Shown here one piece after another: positions 33,756-46,100 of a stretch of 64,000 nt of DNA. Within the stretch, counting starts at the first letter, position 1. The number at the start of each line of letters is the position of its first letter. The DNA lies in the NCBI GenBank assembly GCA_030248195.1, contig JASAND010008562.1, positions 43,092 to 107,091 of the forward strand, in the 5' to 3' direction. Below the pieces are notes generated by a model. It saw only the letters and a program-made list of their open reading frames with translations, had not been told where the DNA came from and searched no databases. Position numbers and translations under genes: made by a program. This DNA is from Trissonchulus latispiculum (taxonomy: Eukaryota; Nematoda; Enoplea; Enoplida; Ironidae).

Positions 33756-34226
33756 TTACATCTTGGCATGTTTGTCAATTTCGAAAGGTATACTTACTGG
33801 AAAAATATGGTCTTCGTAACTGTAGACATTAACGGCTATAGCATTTTGATTTTCAAACTTCGGAATCTGTGAAAGTGGCAGGTGAAACGACAGTCCTTTC
33901 AACTTGGGAGAATCTTTGAATGATTGGTAATGAGATATACGTTGAGGATTGTCCCGCTGCGGATAAAGGAACGCTAGGATGCTCCAAACAAAGCAGTGAT
34001 TGTCAGTATAATTTTGAGGGTTGATTATTGCCTTTTTCGCTGATAACTGTGACGGCAGAGGAATGAAGGAAGCTGCTTGAAGAGGAACATATCGAGCTAC
34101 GTGAATGTCTAGGAAATCAATGCTGTCTACAACCCAGCCCGAACCCCTTTTTTGGAACTCATCAACTTTCTTTTGCAATTCAGAGGCAGCCGCCTGCATA
34201 AGACTTCCCGGATCGTTAGCTAACAA
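33756..34226 (-). CDS. Polymerase N-terminal frame
   Basis: 156 codons containing GSGWVVDSIDFLDIHVARY, a KKAIINPQN stretch and CFVWSILAFLYPQ. These are hallmarks of the N-terminal region preceding the exonuclease in this family. It stops about 50 bp before the next frame becomes readable, showing a frameshift or a tiny intron. Confidence 0.7.
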   Translation of the reverse strand: MLANDPGSLMQAAASELQKKVDEFQKRGSGWVVDSIDFLDIHVARYVPLQAASFIPLPSQLSAKKAIINPQNYTDNHCFVWSILAFLYPQRDNPQRISHYQSFKDSPKLKGLSFHLPLSQIPKFENQNAIAVNVYSYEDHIFPVSIPFEIDKHAKM

Positions 34227-34916
34227 AACAGTTTTAATGGCTGTTGAAATAAGCTTCTAACTTCGCTGTGTAGTCTGTAATTTTGTGGAAAGTAACTTGT
34301 AGTCGCAACTGAACTTTTATGGCATTCAGCTCAGTTTGCAGTCTCCTGATTAGGAATTTTAGCAACTGCTTTGTGTCACCAATATACGATGACAAATTAC
34401 AATATGTTGCAGAAGAGCTTAGTCGATATCGTCAAAGATAACCTCGGAGTGGCTGCGCAATCGTTTGAAGATCAAAGGTTTCTGCCATTTCAATCTGAAT
34501 TAAATCAAAACAACAACATTTAGTATAGGATGGGGTGTTGTAGTCAGAGTAGAAGACATGTAACTGTAAAGTGACTCCAAGATTTAGAATCAGTTTCAGC
34601 AAGATGTCATAATTTTACGATTACATAGAGCAAACCGCTTATCTTCTTGATATCATTCTGTTATGATATTCTGATCAGAGCTTGTGATGGATGTAGACAA
34701 CATCCAATTACAGCCAATTACAGCCGAAGCAGCCTCTCTAACAAAATTTTATTTGGTGTTGATAACGTTGAAGAATTGAAGAATTTGGCGCCAAATTTGA
34801 ATCGCAAAATTACTCCTAACTCGTCTGGACGACGCCATCTAAAACTAGGCGCAGCAACTAAGAGACTGTCTGTTAATTTGGGTCTCGCTTTGCAACTAAT
34901 AAAAGAAAAGAAAGCA
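34227..34916. other. Region upstream of the polymerase, no gene recognised
   Basis: A 97-codon plus-strand frame (34,647-34,940) has a basic C-terminal half, but no motif or family match. It runs into the MITE. Confidence 0.35.
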
Positions 34917-35075
34917 GGGCCCTGTTGCACCAACTTTTAATCAGTAATCAGCGATCAGTAATCAGTAATCAGTAAGTTATTTTCAGTAATCAGTAAGTTA
35001 CAAGACTACTGATTATTGATTGCTGATTACTGATTACTGATTAATCAGTAATCAGTGGTTGGCGTAACAGGGCCC
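34917..35075. mobile_element. Short MITE with GGGCCCTGTTGC termini
   Basis: Left end GGGCCCTGTTGCACCAAC; right end, reverse complemented, GGGCCCTGTTACGCCAACC. The interior is built from ATCAGTAATCAGT and its complement, making an almost continuous 159-bp hairpin. It shares its terminus with the MITE at 18,363-19,332. Confidence 0.85.
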
Positions 35076-35260
35076 TGGCGTTGATACCTGCCAATAAAAG
35101 CTAACAATGAGCAAGAAATTTTCTCAGAATACAAATAGCAAATACATTGAAATATATCTATCCAGCCATACTAGCATGCAAAGAATGAACTTGAAATGGT
35201 GACAATATCAACATGGATAAGCAAAATCTCACGTAGTCACACATATGCTTTTTCAATGGA

Positions 35261-35296
35261 ATAATAATAATAATAATAATAACAATAATAATAATA
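35261..35296. repeat. (AAT)n microsatellite
   Basis: ATAATA repeated for 36 bp with one C interruption. Confidence 0.9.
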
Positions 35297-37424
35297 TGAA
35301 TTAGTGGGCACCATGATCAAACTTTTTCGTTAACTTTGCAGCATTTTTTGTGCTCTTTTTAACCATAATAAAATTATTGCAGTTCACCGAGCCGTATGCT
35401 CAGGAAATATTTTTCAAACATTTCAATTTTGATATCATTTTAAAGCATGAAAAATTAAATTTCAATTTAAATGTCGCTAGCACTGCGCGGTCCCCATAAT
35501 CTTGCATGCGCACTGCGCGGCCCCCCCCCCAGAAATCAGGGTGTACCTGGTACACCCTCAGTACACCCCTTGCGCATGTATGATTGGCATAAACTTTACA
35601 TACACGTTGGCATTATGTCAGCCTATTAGCACGCCAAAATTTTATTGACATACCTTAAGATTTGGCTGACTTTTAAAGCAGTAAACATTAAATTCTCGAA
35701 AAATGACGATTTTTGAGGAAAAATGGAATTTCTGCTACCAAAACTGTGAGCTACTGAAAAGCCCTGATAGGGATTGACTATATGCAAAATAAAGCTCTAG
35801 CAATATACTATGCTAATATCTAAACGCTAAGTTTCTACACCAAAGGGCTAGTTCAGGACAGGACAAAACGTTCACTGCCTATACATTTGCAGAGCGATTT
35901 TGAGCAAAAATCGATTTCCCCGGAGTTTGAAAATATGTATAAAATCAACGGCCCTACGGGAAATAACCTTGTATAGATATTGGCAATTTACCTAGTCCAA
36001 ATTAGGTTTACAGCAAAGCCGATTTGCTCTTACTCAGCGCTCAAACTTTTGGTAGCAGAAACATTTTGCTAACTTATTCATTTTCCTATATTTAACACAT
36101 GTCGCATTAGGTTAACGCGGGGGGGGTCTGGGGGGGGGTCCAAGCCCCCCCCCCAACCCGGACAAGGCACAAGCCCTACCGCCGTCTGGGACAAGGGGTA
36201 ACGAAAAAATGGCCAAGGGGTAGGCAAAAATAGCCGGAAAAAATCAGAGCTTTTCCACTAAAATTTCAAAAAATTTCCGGCTTCGCCGGAATTTATTTGC
36301 AAAAACGTTTAATTTTTCGGGAAAATCGGGCAAAATTTTGAAATTTTTTCAAAAAATTGAACATTTCTTGCAAATTTTGATAAAAAATTGCAAATTTTAA
36401 AAAAATTAGCGTAAATTTTTTGAAAAATTTTTCAAATTTATTGTTGAGGTACAAGCCCCCCTGAAAATTTTTGTACAAGGTACAAGCACCCTCAAAATTT
36501 TCTGGGGACAAGCCCCCCCCAGGACCCGACCCTATGTTAATGTATGCATGTCGGGGTCACCTATGGAGGGCTGTTGTGAATGATAGGAAAAGTTTTGCAA
36601 CAAACGCATTTGTCATGTTTTGCGGACCCATGAGGACTACAAAATATGTGAAAATGAGAAAACTCGGAAATGGTCGAAAAATCGCGACCCCCCTTAACAG
36701 AGCCTCAGTATAAGGTGAATACCCTACAACGTTTGCGTGAGAATCTACCTAAATTTTCTCGGAGACAAGCATCAGCCATTCCTTTGTGATATCCACAAGA
36801 AGAGGGCAATGGTCACATCCCATCGGCTCAAAGGTCCTGACAGAGGCATCAGGAACCAGGTCATCAGTAATTCTTATTTATATTTTCATCAAACTATTGT
36901 TTTCGTCGTTGTCGCTGATGTATTTGGGCAGCAAGAATATTTTCAAAACGATACAGAAGTTGATAAACGGTGACAAAACATTGAGATAGTGATGTGAAAT
37001 ATTATAAACTTTAAAGCTGAGCAACAGGTGGTTGATATTTTATCAGATAAACCTTGCACTAAAATGGTTATAATAAGTATCTGTTAATAAATTGAAATAA
37101 CAAAATGACTCTGCTGAAATACTTATTGTGTAAGTTTTTGTGTGCTTGCTGGGATTATAGAGGGAGTGAGAGCAAATAGCCAATGGCCTTCAAAAGCCAT
37201 ACATCTGCACTTGTTTTATGTTTACTTAGACACACAGTGTCTAAATTGAGAAATAACGAAACCCCAATAATTAATTAAACAAATACGAGATATTGTCTTT
37301 TTTCTTGGCTTAAAATTCGGCAGTTTGTCCCAGCAATGTTCATTGGACTAATTTGTGTGCCCAGCAAAAAATTTTGAGCCCACCATTATAGTGAGATTCT
37401 GAAGATTCCGATTTTCAAGGTACA
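35297..37424. other. Non-coding, with G/C homopolymer-rich repeat near 36,115-36,540
   Basis: A duplicated word CACTGCGCGG(T/C)CCCC occurs at about 35,479 and 35,511. Runs of G and C (36,118-36,165 and 36,509-36,520) enclose an AT-rich block of AAAATTTT words. The two flanks share ACAAGCCCCCCCC-type words in direct orientation. No gene recognised. Confidence 0.4.
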
Positions 37425-37601
37425 GTGCCGCACATTGCCAATTTCCCGCGCTCTATGACAGCACGCGGCCTGCAAATCTGTCAGTTAGAATTACTTTTAG
37501 AAAGTTTTAAGAAAGAGGAGAAACTAAAGTATTACTTGGAATTAACAAGTAGGCTCCTAAAAGGAGCAGCATTCAGGTCTTCGTTGATATTTTCTACACA
37601 T
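37425..37601 (+). other. Possible host exon interrupted by the LTR element
   Basis: An open frame preceded by TACAG encodes LQICQLELLLESFKKEEKLK and onward, an amphipathic, exon-like sequence with better codon texture than its surroundings. The LTR begins at 37,602 inside this frame. No family recognised; the continuation beyond 48,903 is not evident. Confidence 0.3.
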
Positions 37602-38175
37602 TGTAAAGGTATTTGGTCGTTGCCAGTAAACGGATAATTTAACCTAAATGAAGAGTTGCTAGGTTCGAGAGTGTGTGCATATCAAACTCGTAGACTCGCT
37701 ATTAAACTCGCTAATTTCCATAACCAACTACAGCAGGCGCCGGCAGTCTATAAAGTACCGTGAGTTTACTGTTTTCTACACGAAAAATACGAATAACAAA
37801 AGTGAAAGAATAATTTTACAGCACAAAAAGAATAGACATTTCCATAATAATGCACGTACAAAACAAATTTACTTTAACCCCAAAAAGGTAAGGAAAAAGC
37901 CCAAAATTTGGAGGGATTGGAATCCCCCAACCAAAATACCTGAACAAAGATGTCCCCCGTTGAGCACTAGGAAAGGCAGACAAAAACGCCACTGCTCCGT
38001 GTGAAAAATCTGACAAGACTGACTTTACGTTAAATTTCAATGGCGGACAAGGCTTAGCTAAGGAACCGAGGTTCCTACACAAGAGGACAATTTTCCATTT
38101 ATCATTCATAAAGATAACACTGCATTTTAAATAATTTAGATGAAAATCAAGGAGAATAACCGAAAATAGTTCACA
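37602..38175 (-). repeat. 3' LTR (left copy)
   Basis: Begins TGTAAAGG and ends GTTCACA on the plus strand. Most of its length (from about 37,650) matches the right copy with few differences; the first 45 bp are more diverged. A PPT-like tract abuts it at 38,176-38,195. Confidence 0.9.
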
Positions 38176-38195
38176 GATTACCCCCTCTTTTGAAA
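38176..38195 (-). promoter_or_regulatory. Polypurine tract
   Basis: AAAAGAGGGGGTAATC on the minus strand directly before the 3' LTR. It is the expected plus-strand priming site. Confidence 0.65.
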
Positions 38196-39926
38196 CGCGC
38201 GCCCTCGCCGCGGCCTCCAGGCAAAGTTAGTAGCCACTAAAAATGAGGGTTAACCTACGTAACTTAGGTACTAGTAGAGGTAAAACGTCGTTTTAGAAAG
38301 CAGAAAGAATTAAAATTGTATCTCACTCGAGCCCCTGGCTTTGCCAAATTTTAGGGGTCTGTTTTCGAGACACGGGTAAAGCTACTTCGGCACGTGCCGG
38401 ACCACACACAAACACTAGAGTCCATAGACTCAACACAAAATACATAGAACCCTTCGGCCGCGACGGGAGCGCAGGTCTCAAAAGGGAGAGTAACCCGAAA
38501 ATGTGTAAAGAGAGACGGGGAAACTCTATTCAACATCACACTACGGGAGCACAGATTCAAAGCTAGACATTATAATAACTAGACGACTATACAGTAGAAA
38601 TAGACTATGAATAACTAAACAAAGAAATAGAATTTGAAACCCCGGTTATATATGAAAAATATGGATATATAGGTGCTCCGGGAGAGGCTACTCCGGAGGA
38701 AAATTTATAAAAATTTATGAGAAATTGCGCGAAAAGAGCGAAAAGATACGGATAACCAGTCCAGGGAAGCCTCCCCCGGAGTAAGCATATTATGTACGAA
38801 TCTGATTAAATGCCGTTATAAAGCTGCATAAAAATAAAGCACACATGGAATTATAGCTGCACCGACAAAATGGCAAAACTGGCAGGTATAAATGGCAGCA
38901 CAAAATTATGCAAGTAAACCCGCGGTACGATAAACAGTAGTAAAATAAAACAAAACGGTTAGAAAAGAGTAACATACGACATATATAGGACGGACTAGCC
39001 GAACTAGGGGGCACCCGTTTTGAAAAAATCTGAAAAACTGCAGAATGAGAAGTAGAGAATTCTGTTAAAAGACAATGGAATTTTCAGAAGGTGATAATCA
39101 AGCGAAAACCCCAGAAAGTATAAACCCGAAATGTATTCCCCCCGACCTGTTAAAGCTATCAGACAACAATAAAGCGTATAAATGGAATGAAAAACACAAC
39201 ACAAGTTAGAAAAAGAGGGAAAGGGGGAGGGTGAGCGGACGAGTATGGGGACAAACCGGAACGCACAAAAATCAACAATACAGTACTGATGTAACAAAGT
39301 TCAGAGTTCTATAGGCCAGGGAGGCCGCCGAGAACCATGCCGTAGGGGGTAGACTTCCCGCAACCACCTTCGGACCAACCTCCGGAAGGGGAGCGGGCGC
39401 CCCTCGGCGCAAGCCGCTCCAGACCAGAACCAATGCACCGGTCAAACAAGACTATCCAGGCCCAGCATCACCAGCACCCAGGCCAATCCAGACGTCCGAG
39501 CCCTTCGCCAACCACGGAATCCTCCGGGTCCTAACACAAGCATACGGGAAAAACAATTTACACAGCAGACACATTAGCAGAAAGGGGAACTCGCCGCAGA
39601 AAAGGGACTGGGGGGGAGGGAAGGGGAGAAGTAGTACAGTAACAACAAACAAACAAAAACTGAGTAAATACGGCATATATATGAGGATTAACATACGGCA
39701 CGAGGGCCTACAATAAACAAAATAGCATAAGATAAGGCACGTATGCCACAGTCACGAAATAAGGCACATAAGCCTACAGTACATCATAAAGGCCCGATTA
39801 ATTTAGGAGAGAGGGGGCGCGAGCCTACGGCTACTGCAGCCCGGAGAGTATCCAGACAACCAGCGACCGCAGACTGCGCCAAAATCAAAGAAAGCGAAAA
39901 GAATAAACTACGGAATCTAAAATGCC

Positions 39927-39985
39927 GGTCCGTGGTTGACCGCCCACCCTTGCCCGGACAACGGCCCAGACACAGGTGACGAGCA
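39927..39985. repeat. Hairpin enclosing a gag-coding word
   Basis: GGTCCGTGGTTG at the left pairs with CAACCACGGACC at the right. The loop carries CTTGCCCGGACAACGGCCCA, a word also present twice in the gag gene (about 47,192 and 47,302). Confidence 0.65.
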
Positions 39986-41361
39986 ACCACGGACCCGCCG
40001 AGATACGGGACGGTAGAATACCCCCGGTACTATTACCTGAGTAAAATGACCGTTAAATTTTTGTGAAAAAGTGAAGGTAAAAAGGTAAAAAGGCTAAAAG
40101 AATTTGAAAGAATACGAGGTAAAACAAGTCCTCGAGTACCCTCCAGCAGACCCAAGTAAACATTCGCAAGAATTTAGAAAATTTAGGCAATGATTTGTCG
40201 TAGCAGAAGAGTGAAACACGGAAAGCAAAATCATCTTAGAAAAATCACGAGAATTTCACGAAAAAGATGGTCCAGGGTACTCGAGTAGTAGACATCTTTA
40301 TACCCACAAAACCACACATAACAGGTTAGTAGCTGAAAACAAGCAAGCACCTCCCTGCCAGTACGGACCATGTACATACGTACAGTCCGCATCGCGTTAC
40401 ATGATGAGCCGCTTTCAACCCGGTTTCCCGGAGGACCCAAACAACCAATTTCTGCAACAACGAAAAAAAAACTTCCAACGGTAGGACATCAAATTTTCTC
40501 TAATGAGTTTTTCTCTGAGCATTACGCGTTCTAACATTAAAATCCACCGCGGAGTTTTGTTGCGTCAGCAAAATTTGATCTTCTGCTAGACCAGACGAGG
40601 GATCCTTGGCCCCACAGAGCGCAACCGCGGAGCCCCCGACAGATCAGCAGGAGACAGCCAGTTTTAAATGCTAAACCCCCATTTGCCCCCAGTACCGGAG
40701 GGGCATGGCTCATCAATGTCACTTAGTCACGTTTGCTTTAAAAAGAAATTTTTCCCCAAATAAAGCAAAACATATTTTTGGACAAGCAAAGAGTTTTCAA
40801 ACCAAGAATAAAGAATCACAATCCCACCCCCACATTCAATACGTACAAACATAGAATACAAATACCACATATTTGGACCTGGACCCGTACCGGCAACCCA
40901 AGGGAATTGGAACCTAAAACACAAAACAAAAAGAATTAGTTACATATTAGCAAAAGTTTAGATTAAGAATTGAAGACTGATTAAAAAAAGGTTAATTAGA
41001 CATAAACTTATAAAACAACACGAATCTAGCCGGACCACGTAGTTAACAAGGAGGTGAAAAAGACCCTGGATGCCCTCCGTGAGAGTCCAATAACACTCCG
41101 GTTTTCAAGATTTAAATAGACCCAGAACAATGCTGTAACTATCATTTTAGAAAGGCGATAGATTTGAAAAACCAGCTGCTGAAAATTCTCCTGGAAAGAA
41201 GATTTCGAAATACCCAGAGTGAAGATAGTACGGAGGGCATCTGAGTCCCAACGAACAAATTTTTGGTTTTAGAGTGCCGACCGATATCCATTCCAATTAG
41301 CGAGTTATGCTCAGAAACTCCTGGTCTATCCTCCACCTGAGTCCAGGGGTCCTTTCGATTT

Positions 41362-41670
41362 TGTGCCGAGGTCGGCACAGTAAAACAAGGTGAACAGGGT
41401 GAACATTGAATCTGTGCCGAGGTCGGCACAGTAAACCCAGGTGAACAGGGTGAACAGTAAATTTGTGCCGAGGACGGCACAGTAAAACCAAGGTGAACAG
41501 GGTGAACATTGAATCTGTGCCGAGGTCGGCACAGTAAAACCAGGTGAACAGGGTGAACAGTAAATCTGTGCCGAGGACGGCACAGTAAAACCAAGGTGAA
41601 CAGGGTGAACAGTAAATCTGTGCCGAGGACGGCACAGTAAAACCAAGGTGAACAGGGTGAACAGTGACCT
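41362..41670. repeat. 51-bp minisatellite, six copies, each with a hairpin
   Basis: Units start at 41,362, 41,413, 41,464, 41,516, 41,567 and 41,619. Each begins TGTGCCGAGG(T/A)CGGCACA, a near-perfect stem-loop, followed by GGTGAACAGGGTGAACA. A lone diverged copy of the hairpin lies at about 41,782. Confidence 0.93.
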
Positions 41671-43190
41671 AGGGCAAAATTGCATGAACCAAAATTGTTT
41701 TCGTTACGGTTTTTTGAAATGGCATGGTCATCGCTTCTTTTACAGAAAGCTGTTGCCTCCCCGATCCATTTTCATTTTTAGCTGTGCCGACCCCGGCACA
41801 AAAAATTGTTCACCCTTGTCAGTGACCTTTGACCACCCCTCGAGGTTTTACTCCTTAGGCCTTGGGAAGCCCGACACACAATACCGGAACAGACTTTAAA
41901 AGGTTGACCCCGACCATTCTAAAACAGGTTATGTTAGAACAAAACATTACAGACACTAAACATCTACGTATACCCCCCACTTGGTCCAACTGTTGAATTT
42001 CCATGCACATTTTCACTTTCAGTTTGATAGGAAACAAATTTTGCCTTGAACTGACCAGCGCGCTTTGGCCGACCCAAGGAAATATTTCCGTGAGAAGAAA
42101 CGTGAGAATGAATAGTCAGGCTTTTCCCAGTTCTGCTAACAAAAAATGAAAAGTTCATAGTAAAGAAATCAAATTTTACCCCTTCCGAAAACCCAGAGCG
42201 CGTCGGGCCGTCTGCAGCCAGCCCAGTGCGCCCCAGTAGCGAATCCAAAAATGTTCTTACCAATGCGATTAAAAACTTAAGTTGGTCCGGTTGTGATTGC
42301 ATGCACTGATTCACTCCGGAAAATCGTCCCATGTGCACCGCCGATTGTTACTAGCTGGACTCATCGGATCAGTGGCGGAGAAACTTGCACCTTAAATTGG
42401 AAGTAAAACAAGTGCAAGTGTGGTGTGAAAGGCGAATCGTGACCGGTTAGCCGTGCGTAAAAGCTGCAAAATAAAAAATAAAACAATTGTAGTGCTGACC
42501 TGAAAAACTAAAGTGTAAATTAAAGTGTGTCTACCTAAACTGAAAGACCTAAAACTAACTACAACAGGCAATAGTACCGGAGGTATGGAAGACAAAATGT
42601 GAAAATTCCGGAGATATGTACGTATACGTATATACTCCGGGAGAGACTAACTTTTTAAATTTTTAAAGAAGATTTTTTAAAGTCGAATTGAAATCTTTAA
42701 ATCTTATGAATGTGAATCAGCCAAAAGGTAAAATAGAAAAGCTTTGAAAAATTTCTTTCAAAAATTTTTTCTTTGAAATAGGACTTTCACCAAATTAACC
42801 GGGCCAGGCAAACGAGATACTAATCATCCGGAATAACGGCGGCCACGACTCCGGATTTACCCCCTCTTTTGAAAATTATCTTGGGACAGGGAGGGCTGGA
42901 GTAAATGTCCAGATGTAGAAGTTACTAGAGGGGTGTCTACCCCCTCTTTTGAAATTTTAAAGTTTTCGTCTTCTAGAGGCAGCCGCAGGTGTTTTTACTA
43001 GATTTGAATTTTCCTTCACAGATAATTCAGATGGTGCAGATGATGTACATGATGCAAATTGTCCAGATGGTTCAAATAACAGAAATACGCTTTCACAGTC
43101 GTCTTGCATTTTTCCTGCAGGAAAGGGTTAAACGGGGAGCCCTCCCGGAGACGTGGTTTCCCCTTATTTATATCAACCACAAATGGCGAA

Positions 43191-46100
43191 TCACGAGAAA
43201 ATTTGTCTAAAAGAAGTTGTACCGGAGGTAGGCACCTCGGACCCCGGACAGCATGGGGGGGTATGGGTCAATGCCCAGACCTCCGGGGACGGGACTATCC
43301 CCACATCTACATACATCACCACAGTCTCGTCGTCAGACCAATTTGTACCAAATTCCGAGCAAATTTCGGCTGATGACAATAATGGGTGGTGCATGCCTTG
43401 CATGTTCACTTCATTTGTAGAAAATAACAAATCCCAATAAAAACTTTTCATGAAATCGGTTCCTATGAGCATCTCACGAGAAAAGTCAGGAGCCATATGA
43501 AAGGACCAACCGTATTCTTTGCAACCCACCGTAAAAATAACAAAAACTTTGGCTGAAATTTTTATGGGGGCATTATTCGAAGTAACGGCAGTGATGGGAT
43601 CAGGGTGGTCGAAGCGGACCTCCGCCCCACTAGCCAAAATTCTTTGTACTGTTCGGGGACTAATAATAGAAATCGACGCCCCGGAATCTATAATTGCCAA
43701 AATTTTTGCGGCCCCAGATGTTACCAAAATAGCGGGCATATTGTCCGCTGCCGCTAGTACCTGTTCGGATTCAATCCCAGCGGAGGCCCCCGGAGTCACT
43801 GCTACGGAAGCTAAATGGCTTAAAACAGGGTTTTCCTTGTTTGCTAAGGTGTCAATGGCAGTGGGGTGCTCCGTTTCAGTGGCCACTGAAACGCTCTGTG
43901 ACTGTGCAGGCTGGGAAGGGGGCGTCCCCCCGAGAACCGGAGAAAAACCCGCAGCCCAAGTAGGAGGTGGGTGTTTTTCGACGAACATAATCGAGTCGTA
44001 TTCGGATTGATTTGGACATAACCGTTTCAATAAAAATGCCATTTCACGCATTTGATTAGACAAAGCATGGTGGTATTCCTGCATGAAATTATACGTATCT
44101 CGCTGAATTGCCTGTAAATGAGTCAAGTTATGAACTACTTTTGAAAAAACACTAGACAATTGGGCCTCTGACATTGACAGATCGAGGTGTTGAGAATCAA
44201 GTTCGGTAGAGATTGAAAGCGCCTCCGGACTAGACTGGAGGGGCCCCTCCCCCCACGGAGCAGAGCCGCCACCTGGCCGGGCTGACACCATAGAAACTTG
44301 AAATTGACTAAACATCTGATTTGCCTGCTGTAAGGTGACTCCGGTGGAAGGGGGAGCTGACCCACCCGAGGGAGGGGCAGCTTGCGCTCCCGCTCCCGAA
44401 TCCGACGCAGGTACAAAATTTTGTGACAACTCCGGAATACCAGCATTAGCCATGACAATGCGCTGATACGGAGTTGGCGAAGTATTTTGAGTTTGAGCAG
44501 GAGTGGGGTGAAAATTTTGAACCGGAGCAGGGGGTACCTGTTGACGGGTAGAACTAAACAAGGGTTGAGGAGTTGAAGATGGAGCAGAAAATTGAGGTGG
44601 TTGGGGGTTGGGCTGGACAGGAGCATACTGTGTAGGCGGAGGAGGTGGTGTATAATTAGCGGGTTGGTAGTACTGTTGTTGATTCGCTGGTCCCTGATAT
44701 TGAGGGGAATAGGGCGACTGATTGTAAGAAACATGGTCAATTCGTTCCTGAAGGGGGCGAGTTTTATAGTCGGTAGGGGCTTTTGAGGGGTATCTTTCCC
44801 AACATTTTTCGGGAGGGTGACCTCGTTTTTTACAATACCTACAGGGGGCGGAAAATTTCTTACGTTTTTCCTCGTCCCACTTGGCTAGAGCTTCCTGGAT
44901 GTGTTGCTCAAACCAGTCCTTCATCTCTCGGAAACCAAGGCGGGAGGCGACGACTTCTAAATTTGCCTGTGAAGTAGAATCTGGAATTTTTTGGTTCTGA
45001 GGTCTTTTATCAGAACCACCTTCTTCGACATAGTAAATAGGCAAATCATATGATAAGGTGTCGCCCTCCGGAGGCCTGGCTTCGCGAGACTCCAGACGGT
45101 CAATGATGCGACGCACATCCTGCATGGTCGGGCGTTCATGCTGGTAGAGGGAGGCCAGTGCAAGGGCAAACTTGTCGTGGACTCCGGCAAAAAGTTGTTG
45201 AACGCACTGTTCTTCCCTTTCCTCCTGGGTGTCCCACAGGTCGAGGGCCATAGCCTGTAATTCCGATATATAATGACGAACTGATTCATTATGAAGCTGT
45301 TTGCGATGAGCAAAAGCAGAAAATCTATCACGTAGAGAAAGTTGAGGTTTTGGAAATTGAGATTTGATCAATTCAAGAAAACCAGTATACGACTCCACGA
45401 CCTGTGGGCCACAACGGGAGGCGAAAATTTGAGCTTTTCCGGAGAGTTTATTCCAGAGAAGACGCCCCCACTGGTTCTCCGGGACCGCATGAACCGCCAC
45501 GGCTGATTCGAATTGAGGAAGCCAATCTTCAAAATAGGCATATTTTGGATCATAGCGAGGGACCTCCCGTAAAACTTCGAGATAATACCGGAAAAGACTA
45601 GTATCAAATTTGGAAACAGAAATGTCCGTTGGTTGCATGGTTTCGGGAGTGGGGTGACGAGAATTTTTGGGCGTTTTTGATTTTTTCCCCACAGTATGCA
45701 CCGTATGAGAACTCTGATTTGAAAAAGATGAGGGAGTAGGAGGGGGACCCGGAGGAGTTGGGGAAAGTGATGGTTTGAGGGGTGGCGGTATATACGTACA
45801 CACTTGTTGTGAACTAGAAACTGGCGGAGAAATGTTAGGTGCCGAACTGTGGGGGGGATTACCCCCCGGAGGTTGCTGTCCAGCAGGGGGGGACGCTGCG
45901 TCCTTGCCCTCCCATAAGGAGGACACAGACGAGTGTTGTCCCCGCTGCTGGAAGGCCTCACTGAGGGTGGGCGGGCGATTTTGAGATACATAATCGGTTA
46001 CACAAGCATGAGAGGCAACCATATCTGCCAAATAATAGGGGTTTACCGGAGCCTGTTGTGGTACATACGGGGGTACCCGGAGGGGCGGAAGATTTTGCTG

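Larger units (their letters stand above)
30939..34226 (-). pseudogene. Protein-primed family B DNA polymerase of a virus-like mobile element, frameshifted
   Basis: Three minus-strand frames read in order: 34,226-33,756, 33,705-33,265 and 33,326-30,939. The first holds GSGWVVDSIDFLDIHVARY and CFVWSILAFLYP, typical of the N-terminal region of this family. The second has a Cys/His cluster and the exonuclease motif YADFECF. The third starts with paired CxxC motifs, then DHCHLCGSF...HRKCN (endonuclease VII-like, about 33,050-33,104), motif A DANNLYG (about 32,200), motif B NNAVFGK (about 31,700) and motif C DTES (about 31,415). Frames shift near 33,750 and 33,300, so it is probably dead unless small introns remove the breaks. 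Such genes occur in Polinton/Maverick-like and related elements of invertebrates. No capsid, integrase or terminal repeat was found next to it. Confidence 0.82.
38176..43190 (-). other. Non-coding interior of the LTR element (where pol would be)
   Basis: About 5 kb with only short scattered frames. No RT (YxDD), RNase H or integrase (HHCC/DDE) motif seen. It contains a 51-bp hairpin minisatellite (41,362-41,670), a long hairpin with a gag-derived word (39,927-39,985), and extra PPT-like ACCCCCTCTTTTGAAA words near 42,858 and 42,939. Confidence 0.7.

Noticed and set aside
34647..34940. 97-codon plus-strand frame upstream of the polymerase
   Set aside because: No motif, and it runs into the terminal repeat of a MITE; not supported as a gene.
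41142..41685. Overlapping frames with repeated SAQIYCSPCSPG
   Set aside because: They are three frames of the 51-bp minisatellite.
43519..44010. 163-codon plus-strand frame and other frames opposite gag
   Set aside because: Antisense shadows of the Gag-protease frame; the sense frame carries the domain motifs.
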